DNA from: an uncultured Verrucomicrobiota bacterium
Lineage (GTDB): Bacteria > Verrucomicrobiota > Verrucomicrobiia > Limisphaerales > UBA9464
Direction of reading: 5' to 3'
NCBI GenBank assembly: GCA_903821635.1
Contig: CAIJLV010000075.1
Coordinates: 1-64,000 of the forward strand
DNA length: 64,000 nucleotides
Positions 34,862 to 44,800 of this stretch are shown here, piece by piece (position 1 is the first letter of the stretch; each line of letters opens with the position of its first letter). The position numbers and the translations under genes were made by a program. Under the pieces are notes generated by a model, which was not told where the DNA came from, did not search any database, and saw nothing but the letters and a program-made list of their open reading frames with translations.

Positions 34862-35360
34862 CCGAACCGCGAAAAGGCAGCCAGCAAAGCGGGCGAAAAC
34901 AGCCCTCTCCGAGTAATTCGCGGTGGTTGACATCCGGATGTTAGTTCCCGCTACCCACCGGCTCGAACCCGTAATTCAAACCCGCCGTTTGTTGCCCTGC
35001 TTGAGGTTGAGTTCGGGGGGCACGCTGCCCCAGCGGTTGAATCGACCAGCGGAGAAACAATTCCTACGGCACACTTCGCTGGCCCCACCTGAATCCGGCC
35101 TCTCTAGAGGGCGTTGCCTTATTAGGGACCAGTCTAGGCCGGTTCTCCAACGTCGGCTCGCGTAACTGATGCGGAAACTGAACTCCGCCTCGCCCCAAAA
35201 CTTAGGGATCGTGCCGTAAACGCGTCGCCGGGGAACAACCGAACGCCTGCCACGCGGGGCCTGAGTGCTGCCGTTCGGGGCGGCGAGTTCGCCGGAAGTG
35301 GAATTCCGCCCTCAAAACCCATCCAACTGAGGAGACAGTGGGGAAAATTGGGTTTTTGAG
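34862..35360. other. Intergenic region without a clear gene
   Basis: About 500 bp between tcdA and tRNA-Arg. Open frames here are short and lack family-like patterns. On the minus strand near 34990-35060 a stretch reads FNRWGSVPPELNLKQGNKR and looks more protein-like than its surroundings, but it has no start and no continuation, so a decayed fragment is possible. Confidence 0.4.
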
Positions 35361-35437
35361 TGGTGCGCGGGGCGGGGGTCGAACCCACAACCTTCGGCTT
35401 CGGAGACCGACGCTCTATCCAATTGAGCTACCCGCGC
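35361..35437 (-). tRNA. tRNA-Arg (anticodon CCG)
   Basis: The minus strand folds into a full cloverleaf. The acceptor GCGCGGG pairs with CCCGCGC; the D arm is GCTC/GAGC; the anticodon stem TCGGT/GCCGA holds the loop CTCCGAA, giving anticodon CCG for codon CGG. The variable loop has 5 nt and the T arm is GTGGG-TTCGACC-CCCGC with one G-T pair. The discriminator base is A, and the 3' CCA is encoded in the genome (35361-35363). Confidence 0.95.
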
Positions 35438-35536
35438 ACTGAATGTTTGAAAAGCTAGTGAGCAGCCGCGGGCGGGGCAACGAGTTTGTGCAATCGGCTT
35501 AGCCGGCCACAAACCAGCAGCTCCGTCCCCGCAGCC

Positions 35537-35821
35537 TTACGCAAAGCGGTGTTCTGGGAACCGTTCGCGCACAATCCGGCGGACATGCTGCAGTTGATCG
35601 GGGGGCGTGAGATCGCGCTGATACCGCCGCTCCAACGCTTCAATCAGGTCCAACCAGTCGGTGAGCGCCGGTTCGGGGATTTCCACCCATTGGATCGTGG
35701 GGCCCCGGCGTTTGAGCCGTTCAGAAAACTTCCAAGCCTTGCCAAATTTCTCGGCGGTAACATGGCGTTTGGTGCCATCTGCGGTTTCGGTGGTCCAACC
35801 GACCTCTGCTTTTACACCCAT
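35537..35821 (-). CDS. Small conserved-type hypothetical protein
   Basis: A 94-aa soluble protein (GVKAEVGWTTETADGTKRHV, then WKFSERLKRRGPTIQWVEIP). It is rich in Arg and Trp with no signal or membrane segment. It begins 21 bp after the ispF stop on the same strand, so they probably form an operon. I do not recognise a family. The mix of basic and aromatic residues could suit nucleic-acid contact, but nothing shows this. Confidence 0.6.
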   Translation of the reverse strand: MGVKAEVGWTTETADGTKRHVTAEKFGKAWKFSERLKRRGPTIQWVEIPEPALTDWLDLIEALERRYQRDLTPPDQLQHVRRIVRERFPEHRFA

Positions 35822-35842
35822 AAAATCAAGAAATACGAAGCT

Positions 35843-36325
35843 TCAATCTTCCGGCAGTTCCACGGCCGCAACCGCCATCGCCGCAATGCCTTCTTCCCGG
35901 CCTACAAAGCCAAGTCGCTCATTGGTGGTCGCCTTGACCCCAACCTTGCGCTCAGCCAACCCCAGCGCGGCGGCAATGTTGGTTTTCATCGCGGCCAAGT
36001 GCGGAAAAATCTTGGGCCGCTCCGCGATCAGGGACGCGTCGATGTTCACGATCCGCCCCCCACGGGCTTGGACTCGCCGGGCCGCTTCTTCGAGGAAGAT
36101 TCGGCTCGGGGCATTTTTCCAAGTCGGGTCGGTGTTCGGAAACAAATGACCGATGTCCACCTCGCCGATGGCTCCGAGCACAGCGTCGGTGATCGCGTGC
36201 ATCAACGCGTCGGCATCCGAATGGCCGTCGAGCCCCTTCGGATGGGGAATCTCAACCCCGCCGAGCACGAGCCGGCGGCCTTCAACCAATTCATGCACAT
36301 CGTAACCGATGCCAACGTGGACCAT
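35843..36325 (-). CDS. ispF: 2-C-methyl-D-erythritol 2,4-cyclodiphosphate synthase
   Basis: A 160-aa protein of normal IspF length. It has the zinc ligands in GIGYDVHELVEGRRLVLGG (Asp8, His10) and His in GHSDADALMHAITDAVLGA. It also has the conserved DIGHLFPNTD and the C-terminal KATTNERLGFVGREEGIAAM. IspF cyclises CDP-methylerythritol phosphate in the MEP pathway of isoprenoid synthesis, as a cytoplasmic trimer. It is divergent from the epimerase gene with a 140-bp gap. Confidence 0.96.
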   Translation of the reverse strand: MVHVGIGYDVHELVEGRRLVLGGVEIPHPKGLDGHSDADALMHAITDAVLGAIGEVDIGHLFPNTDPTWKNAPSRIFLEEAARRVQARGGRIVNIDASLIAERPKIFPHLAAMKTNIAAALGLAERKVGVKATTNERLGFVGREEGIAAMAVAAVELPED

Positions 36326-36465
36326 GCGTGCAGCCTAACGGGTGTCGCCCGCCACACCAACCGGCAAATTGGCGGGGTCGCCTGTGCCGGGATTGCCACG
36401 CGCCCACAGCGGCGCGGCCAAGACTGACGGCGCCCGCCAGCCAATGCTGAAAGAAACCAATACGC

Positions 36466-37401
36466 ATGAAACTTCAACGGGTCCAAGTGGTGGATTCCCA
36501 CACCGGCGGGGAACCCACCCGCATCATCGTCGCGGGCGGGCCCGATTTCGGCGGCGGCTCCGTGGCGGCGCAACTTGCCGTGTTTCGCACGCTGCATGAC
36601 CGGTTCCGCTCCGCGGTCGTGAACGAACCGCGCGGCTCGGATGTGCTGGTAGGCGCAATCTTGGTGCCTTCGCCCGATCCGGCCTGCACCACTGGCGTCA
36701 TCTTCTTCAACAATGTCGGCTACCTCGGCATGTGCGGCCACGGCACGATCGGACTCGTCGCCACACTGGCTCACCTGGGGCGAATCGGTCCCGGCGAACT
36801 CCACCTCGACACCTGCGTGGGCCGCGTGACCGCGCATTTCGCCGCGGACGGCGCGGTCACGCTCACCAACGTTCCAAGTTATCGGGCGAAGAAAGCCGTC
36901 ACCGTGGATGTCCCGGGCATCGGCCCGGTCACCGGCGACGTGGCTTGGGGCGGCAACTGGTTCTTCCTTGTGGGCGAACATCCGTGGGCGCTCGAACTAA
37001 ACCACGTCGAACAACTCACCGACGCGACCTGGCGCATCCGGCAGGCGGTGAACTCGCAAGGCTTTCCCGAGGTGGATCACATCGAATTATTCGGCCCACC
37101 CCGCGCCGGCGGCCACTCGCGCAACTTCGTGCTCTGCCCCGGCAAAGCTTACGACCGCTCCCCGTGTGGCACCGGCACCAGCGCCAAGCTCGCCTGCCTT
37201 GCCGCCGACGGAAAACTGGCGGCGGGCGCGGAGTGGATTCAAGAGAGCATCCTAGGCAGCACCTTTACGGGCCGCTTCCGCTGGCTGGACCGCGCGAAGG
37301 GCGAGATCGCACCGATCATTTCCGGCACTGCCCACGTGAATAGCGAGGCCACGCTGCTGCTCGACGAGCGTGACCCCTTTTGCTGGGGCATCCGGACATA
37401 A
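36466..37401 (+). CDS. Proline-racemase family, 4-hydroxyproline 2-epimerase-like
   Basis: A 311-aa protein with the family start VQVVDSHTGGEPTRIIVAGG. The two catalytic thiols lie in NVGYLGMCGHGTIGLV and YDRSPCGTGTSAKLACLA. Both positions are Cys, which fits an epimerase/racemase rather than trans-3-hydroxyproline dehydratase, where the second is Thr. Members interconvert trans-4-hydroxy-L-proline and cis-4-hydroxy-D-proline in the cytoplasm. Proline racemase activity cannot be ruled out from sequence. Together with the DadA-like oxidase (28945) and the enolase-superfamily enzyme (14086) it suggests hydroxyproline use. Confidence 0.87.
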   Translation: MKLQRVQVVDSHTGGEPTRIIVAGGPDFGGGSVAAQLAVFRTLHDRFRSAVVNEPRGSDVLVGAILVPSPDPACTTGVIFFNNVGYLGMCGHGTIGLVATLAHLGRIGPGELHLDTCVGRVTAHFAADGAVTLTNVPSYRAKKAVTVDVPGIGPVTGDVAWGGNWFFLVGEHPWALELNHVEQLTDATWRIRQAVNSQGFPEVDHIELFGPPRAGGHSRNFVLCPGKAYDRSPCGTGTSAKLACLAADGKLAAGAEWIQESILGSTFTGRFRWLDRAKGEIAPIISGTAHVNSEATLLLDERDPFCWGIRT

Positions 37402-37481
37402 GCCGAACGCGCCTCCCGGATGGGTGGGAGCGGCGGCCGTGCTCCTTCGCACTTACGTTGCTGCGGTCTGGTTTAGCCGAC

Positions 37482-38678
37482 TCAACGGGTCCAGGCATGG
37501 ACCGTCACCAGCGTATTTACGGGCAGCGTGACCGGCACCTCCACCACGGCGGGATTAGTCGTCGTGTTATCGACTTCGGCATCGACCACCACGGGGTTAC
37601 CGGAGTCAGGCGTGAGCGTCACGCGGATCGGCACGTTACGACCGAAGTCGCGCGCCTGAACTTTGATCGTGCGCGCCGGCGACGAACCGAACGGCAAAAC
37701 GAAGGTCGGCGGCGCACTGCCCTCGGGAATGACGTTGCCGGCCGCCTCGATGGTGGCGAGCCGCGGCGCCGTGGGCGGCAGGGAAATCAGATTTCCGCCG
37801 GCGGAAAACACGCCGTCGCTTCGAAAGTTTAGGCTATCCCGTTCCAAGGTATCCACGCGGATACGTCCGAGACCACCGGCCCCAAAACCGCGACTGGCAG
37901 TATTGCCGCCTTCAGCATTGAGCGTCCCAGATCCCGCCACCCGGAAGGCGACCAAACGAATGGCGCCACCACTGCCGCCATTATTACAGGCACCGCCAAA
38001 CGCACCGCGAGCCAAGATGGTTCCATTGACGGAAATCCGGGTATTGGCGGCGATCAAAATGGCGCCACCACCACCACCGCCGCCTTGAAAAGAGTTACCA
38101 CCGCCACCGCCACCACCGGAGCCGCCCACCAACGTGAGGAGAAACTTGTCGCCATAAATTCCGTTCGTGGAACTGAATCCTAACTCGCCGTAAGATCCAC
38201 CAGAGGCCACCCCGATGACGCCGCTACAGTCGTTATTACCGGGCCGCCCTCCACCCGGCCCATAACCCGCCCCCGGAGGCAACTCGACCCCGAAACCCGG
38301 CTTGCCGCCGTCAAATCCGCCGGGGCCACCGCGCCCCCCCGAATTGGCGGTGCGGCCGCCGCCGCTGACATCAATCGTGCCGTTCACCTCCACGTCGCCT
38401 TGGGACAAAATGAAGACGGGGGTATTCCGGAGGTTTCGATTGAAGGAAAGCGTGACCCCGGCATTCACCGTCAAGCTCTTGTAGTGAAGTCGGCCGTTCG
38501 CCGGCAGGTCGACGGTGGTGTTGGTCGCAATGACCACGTCGCCCAGCGTGCCGTCGCTGCCGACGTTAAAGCTCTGCGCGTGCAGCAGTCCCGCCGCACA
38601 GGCGAACGCAGCCGTCAGCAAGGTGAACCGACCGCCGCGTCGCGCCGGCGCCGGCCAGAGGTGGAATGGAGTCTTCAT
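37482..38678 (-). CDS. Gly-rich secreted protein with C-terminal VHAWTR ('HAWTR partner B')
   Basis: A 398-aa exported protein (signal GRFTLLTAAFACAAGLLHAQ). The N-terminal beta part (LPANGRLHYKSLTVNAGVTL, RNTPVFILSQGDVEVNGTID) is followed by a Gly-rich middle at about 105-245 (GGSGGGGGGGNSFQGGGGGG), more beta strands, and a terminal domain ending LPVNTLVTVHAWTR. The same layout and end occur in the paralog at 57464-58642. The body may be a beta-helix. No sorting signal or membrane anchor is visible. It starts 217 bp downstream of the end of giant C on the same strand. The function is unknown. Confidence 0.72.
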   Translation of the reverse strand: MKTPFHLWPAPARRGGRFTLLTAAFACAAGLLHAQSFNVGSDGTLGDVVIATNTTVDLPANGRLHYKSLTVNAGVTLSFNRNLRNTPVFILSQGDVEVNGTIDVSGGGRTANSGGRGGPGGFDGGKPGFGVELPPGAGYGPGGGRPGNNDCSGVIGVASGGSYGELGFSSTNGIYGDKFLLTLVGGSGGGGGGGNSFQGGGGGGGAILIAANTRISVNGTILARGAFGGACNNGGSGGAIRLVAFRVAGSGTLNAEGGNTASRGFGAGGLGRIRVDTLERDSLNFRSDGVFSAGGNLISLPPTAPRLATIEAAGNVIPEGSAPPTFVLPFGSSPARTIKVQARDFGRNVPIRVTLTPDSGNPVVVDAEVDNTTTNPAVVEVPVTLPVNTLVTVHAWTR

Positions 38679-38895
38679 GGTTTTAGAAATTCAAAGAAAA
38701 GCCCGGTTGGAAAGGAAGGAGACGGCCACGAACACGCCGCCGCCAAGATGTCAGCCAGAGGCCGGTCACGGCCTTGCGCCGCAAGGAAGTTCCGCCGGGG
38801 GCAGGCATGCCTGGGGCCCTTCTGAAAGTGCCTAGCCGAAGCCGGTTCGGAAGTTGGGCTCCAGCCGCGCCGTTCGCACCGTTGGCAGTTCAGCT
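38679..38895. other. Spacer between giant C and Gly-rich partner B
   Basis: 217 bp. A 74-codon frame starts with ATGA coupling at 38899 but has coding-unlike composition (rich in Arg, Cys and Pro with no pattern), so I do not call it a gene. The spacer may hold a promoter or processing site for the partner gene. No clear hairpin with a U-tract was found. Confidence 0.35.
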
Positions 38896-41800
38896 TCATG
38901 GCAATTGTCGAACCCGGTAGAATCTCGCCCCGGGCCGGGGGGCAACGCAGCGGGCGCGGAACTGGCCGGCCTCAGCGGATAACAATTCAGCCTCTTCAGG
39001 AAACCACTGGGTAAGATCGGCGCTGGAGTCGACCACGAAACGACCGCCGGCCGGCCCCGTCCATTCGAGCACGATCAGCCAGGCATCTCCTTCGAGGCTG
39101 GCCGGCCGCGCCCCGGACGGCGGAGCGGTCAACTCGACGACCCGAAGCTGCAACGCAGCCACACCGGCCGCCCCTCCTCCTTCGCCAAGCGAACCGCCGA
39201 CGCCCGAAGCACCACCCGACGTCAAATCCAGCCGCAGGAACATTTCGGGCTCAGCCACCACCAATTCCAACGAGTCGGGTTGAAGCGCCGGACTGACCGG
39301 CAATACCACGGCGACCGGCGGTTCGCCGACCGTCAACCCATCCGCCCCGAATCCCGCCACTGGCGGCACCGGCAACGACAACCCCACGGGGGGCTCGCTG
39401 ACCGTTATTCCCCCCGCCTCAAATTCGTCCGCCGGAGCCACGGGCAAAACCAAACCCACCGGCGGTTCGCTCACCGCGACGCCAGCGCTATCGAGTCCGT
39501 CGGCGGGCGGCACCGGCAGCACCAGTCCCACGGGCGGTTCGCTGACGGTGATTGCCCCGACCGCGAGGCCAATCGGCGGCGGCACCGGCAGCACGAAGCT
39601 CACAGCGGGCGGGCTAAGCTGAAACAACTTCGGCACCGAAACAGGATCCAGCGGATTAGTCTCCGCTTCGATTTCCAAGCCATCTGGCCAGGCGTCGCCG
39701 TCGGTGTCGAACTGGCGCGGGTCGGTGCCGCGCGTCAGTTCCTGCTCGTTCGACAACCCGTCGTTGTCCATGTCGGTGTCATCCGCGTCGGCAAGGCCGT
39801 CGCCGTCCAGATCCGCGTCCGAACGCAGCGGATCGGGATCAAGGCCGTCGCGGATGCCGTCGCCGTCCGTGTCGGGCTTCAACGGATCCGTGGTCAGCGC
39901 GACTTCTGCACCGTCGTTCAAGCCATCGGCGTCACTGTCGGCCTTGCGCGGGTCGGTGCCGCGCGTCGCTTCGTCGGCATTGGTCAGGCTGTCCCCGTCT
40001 TGGTCGGTATCGTCTGCGTCGGTGACGCCATCACGGTCGAGGTCGGGCAGGACGGTGACAGCCAGCATGTTGGTCACGCTGCGCCCGTCGGAGTCACGCG
40101 CGACCAACCGAACTTCCGCCGCCCCCGCCACCGAACCGGTGATCGCCACGGCGGTCACAAACTCATTGGTCAACGTCAGCGGCAACACGGCGGCATTATT
40201 GTTCGTCCACACCGCCGGCAGCACCGGGCTGCTCAGGCGCAGTTCGATCAGGTTGGCATCGCCGTCGCGGGCGGTCACCGGCACTTGCCGCGTCGTGCCC
40301 TCCAGCAACTGAACTTCAGGGCCTACCTCCACGGTCGGCGTCACGGCGGGCAGCAGCGGATTACTGTCCACGCTGTCCGCCAAGCCATCACCGTCGGTGT
40401 CGGGGTTGAGCGGATTCGTCCCGCGCGCGAGTTCCGCCGCATCGTTCAGGCCGTCGCCATCCGTGTCGGGTTTACGGGGATCCGTGCCCGCCACGGCTTC
40501 GGCCTCGTTCGACAGGCCATCGCCGTCCACGTCCGCGTCATCCCGGTCGGCGACGCCATCACGGTCCAAATCGGCGAGCACGGTGGCGACGAACGCGTTG
40601 GTGACGGTCTGCCCGTCGGCATCCTTCGCCATCACGCTCACAGGGAAGGTTCCCGCCGTCGCACCCGTCAACCGCAACCGCGCCGTCACCTCGTTGGTCG
40701 GAGACACGGTCAACACCGTAGCTAGGTTGTTCGTCCACACCGCCGTCAACCCGGCGGCAACGGCGCGCAGTTCAACCAGATTCGTGTCGCCATCACGGCC
40801 GGTGACGGCGAGTTCCAGCGGCTTAAGCTCGACGAGTTCCACGTCGGCCAGCAGCTCCAGCGTTGGACGGAACGCCGGCACCAGCGGGTTGGAATCCACG
40901 TTGTCCGGCACCCCGTCGCCATCGGTGTCGGCCTTGGTCGGATTGGTGCCGGCGGCGACTTCGGCCCCGTCATTCAAGGTGTCGCCGTCGGTATCGGCCT
41001 TACGCGGATCGGTGCCGCGCGCCGCCTCGTCGTTGTTCGCGAGTCCGTCGCCATCCACGTCCGCATCATCACGGTCGGGCAGGCCGTCCCGGTCCAGATC
41101 CGCGAGGGCGATGAGGCGCACGGTCAGGGTGGCGGTGAGCCCGTTGGTCGCGGTGGCGCGGATCACGAAGTCATTCGTGCCGGCGGCGGCCGCAGCCACC
41201 TGAAGCACCGCGTTCGTTCCGCCAATGGCCGGGGTGAAGGTGAGGTTGGTCGTGCCGTTGTTCGTCCAGGTCAGGGTCGTGAAATTCGTGCCCAGCAATT
41301 CCAGCCGGGCCAGACCGCTGTCCCCATGCGACGCCGTCACGACCAGGTTCGTCACCAGCGTTTCCGGCAGTTCGAGTTCGTTGGTCACGACGCTGAGTTG
41401 CGGCAACGGCCGGACGATCAGCGGCACCTCAACCACCACGGGCAACGAGTCCAAGCCCCGGAAATCCTGCGCCGTCGCCGTGAACGTGACGTTCGTGGCG
41501 GCCGCGAGTTCGGGCGGAATGACCACGCTGACGAACCGTTGGGCCCCGTTGGGAAAGCGGTTGGTGAAGTTCGCGAAGCCGCGGGCGACGACGGTGAGGT
41601 TGGTCACCTGCACGTCGTCCGTGGCCGAGACATTCAGCCGCAGCGTCGAACCCGCCGGGGCGGCGCCCGTCGGCGGTTCGACCCGCGTGATGGTCGCCGT
41701 GGGTGGCTGATTCTCCACGGTTACCACCTCTAGGGCGACGGCGGCGGATTCATTGCCGAAGCGGTCGAGCGCCACGGCGCGATACACCCGACTGCTGGAA

Positions 41801-44800
41801 TCCGGCAGCGTGATGGCGGTGCGGAACGGCGGTGCGGTCGCCACGCCAATGATACCCGACTCCATTTCAAAGCGGACGCTGGCGCCCGTTTCGTCCACCA
41901 CCAGCAGGGCCTCCAACGCGACGGCCCGGCCCGCGACTGGCGCCAACCCGTCGGCGATCCGCAGCGTCGCGACAGTCGGCCCCCGCGTGTCCAATGTCCG
42001 GAAACCGCCAGTGATCGGCTGGCCTTCCGCCACGTTGCCCGCGAGATCCCGCACGCCGACCACTGACCAGGTGTAGGTGGCGTTGGCTTCCAGCAGGGCG
42101 GCAGGCAGGAATGACCCGGCGAGTCCGCCCAAGCCGACGGTGGCCGTGCCCGCCACGGGGCCGGCCGGGCCGGTCAGCGTGAAAATCAGTCCTTCGGCGC
42201 GGATCGGCTCGTTGAACGACAACCGCGGCACCGCGCGGGGATCCACTTCCTCCTCGTTGTTGGCCGGGAAGACCGATAGCAGCACCGGTGGATCGTTGTC
42301 CGCCGTGGTGAACGTGGACAGGAACGGCGCGGCGAGGAAGCGGCCTTCGCGGTCGGTCGGTCCCGACATGTCGGGGATGTCCAACACCGCCGGGCGATCG
42401 TTCTCGATGATGACGAGCTGATAGGTGGCGAGGCTTTGCAGGCGGTTGGTCGGTGCCAGGCGCACGCGGCGCAGCTGGCCGTCGCCGGCCTCCTCCAAGG
42501 TCAGTTCGGCTGGAATCGCCTGGCCCGTGGCGCTTCGCAGGAAGATGCCGCCGCGCTGGATGGACGCCGCGTCGAGCGGTTCGCTGAACAGGATCGTCAC
42601 GGCCGTAGTGATCGGCACGGCTTCCGCGCCGCTGGCTGGCGACACGGACACCACTTCCGGCAGCGACTCATCAAGGCGCCGGTCACCTAGGTCCAGCAAC
42701 TGGCCGTCCGTCGGGAGCGCGCCAGCCACATTCACCACGCCGCCGAAGCGGTCCACGTTCGCCGTGAAACGCACGTCACCCAGCGGCACGCCGTCGAACC
42801 GGAAGCGCCCCTGCTCATCCGTCTCGGTGCTGGCCCGGCCCTGCGACGTGCCCACGCGGCGAAAACTCAGGGCCACGTCGGCCTCGGTCACCGGCGTCAC
42901 ACCGTCTTCACGGAACAGCCGGCCGATGACCGAACCGCTCGGGAACAGCAGCAGCTCGAGGTCGTCCGTTTCACCACCGGCACCGATGGCCCCGTCGGCC
43001 TGGGCGGCCAAACTCGCCTGCTGCGCCTGCACGGAGTAGCGGCCGACGGCGAGGTTGCCGAACTGAAAGCGGCCGTCCGCGCCGGTCAGCGCCACTTCGG
43101 TTACATTGGCGAACGGCTGGTCGAGCATCCGCAAGTTGACCACGGCGTTGGGCACCGGCGTGGTGCCGTCGCTCCCAAGCACCCGGCCGGTGACGGCTCC
43201 AATGCCGGGCAGAATCACCTCAAAGTCCGGGGCCAAACCCGGAGCCGACAAATGCAGGGCCCGCGGCAGCGAAACACCGTTGTGGTTATCCGCGGGCACT
43301 TTGGAGAACGCGGTGACGTGGTAGGTTCCTAGCTTGAGATTCGGGAACGTCGCCCGTCCCAGGGCGTCGGTGTCGGCGACGAACGCGACGCCGTTGGGCC
43401 CGATACCCACAGTGACGTTGGTGCCGGGCACATTGGTCGAACCGCGCCAGATCTGGAGCACCACGCTGGCGCGCGGTTCAACCGCCAGCTCGACGTCGAG
43501 CTGGTTCACGTCTTCCGGCAGGACGCCCGATACCTCGCCCGTGAGCGACAGCACTAGGTCGGTAGCGATCAGCCGAAAACCGCCGGCGGGCACGTTGGCA
43601 AAGCTGAACCGCCCGTCTGGACCAGTCGTGACTGTCCGCGCCGCCCCCACGCCGGCAATGTGCAACTCGACCTTCGCATCGGTCAGGACACCGCTGCGGA
43701 CGCTGTTGAGCACCACGCCGGTGAGGGTGCCGAGGGACTGCTCGACCAGCAGCACGTCCCGCGTTTCACCCGCCACGTTGAACGTCACCTCCAGCCTCGC
43801 CGCTCGACCGGTCACCGGGTCGTTGCTGGTCACGCGATGCGTGCCCAGCGGCAGGCCCGCGAAGGTAAAGCGGCCGTCCGCATCGGTCGGCACAAAGCCC
43901 AGTGCCCCAATCGCCACCTGGGCAAACGGAACGGGCGTCACGCCGTCGCGCCGGACAAACCGGCCGCTGAGTGAAGCCGTGGGCTGCAAGCGCACCGTGA
44001 CTGCACTCACTTGATCACGCTCGATCGTGGCGGCCGACCGGCCAAAGATCCGCGTCGCGCCGCTCAGGGTGTCGGCGGCCACGGCGTAGGGGCCTTCAAA
44101 GACGTTGCTGAAGTCCACGCCCCCGTCAGTCGCGGTCACACCTTCCGCGAAGTCGTTGGGAAAATCCCCGCCGCGCACGTCCACCCGGGCCCCAAGTGCG
44201 GGCGTGCCGTCGAAATTCACCACGTTCACCCGCAGCACCCCCTTGCCCAACAAGCGGACGTCCACCGTGTTGCGCACCTCGTTCGTGCCGGTCGGACTCA
44301 CGTCCACCACCGCCCGCCCCACCGCCCCGTTCACGAGATTGGAGGCGGTAACCGTATAAGTCCTCGGCGCCGGCAGGCCGAACCGCGTGTCAAAACGGCC
44401 GTCGGCCTCCGTTTCAATCACCAAGTCGCCGAAGCTGATCGCCACCTTCACGCCTTCGCCCACCGCCGTGCGACCATCGGACTCAAAAATACGTCCGGCC
44501 AGTCGGCCGTTGACCTCCCGGGCGGGCGGGAACTGAAGGACCACATCGAGCGCGTCGGGGTCGGTGGAGGTCGTGTTGCGGCTCGTCGAAATGACCGTCG
44601 GGAAGAACGGTGACGCCGCCTGCAACTGGATGTTCCCGACCGCCACGCCGTCGAAGGCAAATTCACCCGTCGCCGGGTCGCTATTCGCGTCGCCGCGAAT
44701 CACGATGGTGGGGTTCATCTTCGCCGACAGCCCTTCGCCGGTGACCCGCACCGCAGCGCCGATGGGCACGCCCTGGCCGTTGAGCACCCGCCCGGTGACG

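Noticed and set aside
38675..38899. 74-codon frame with ATGA coupling to the end of giant C
   Set aside because: Arg/Cys/Pro-rich composition without any pattern, and it runs over the start of the partner gene; likely chance.
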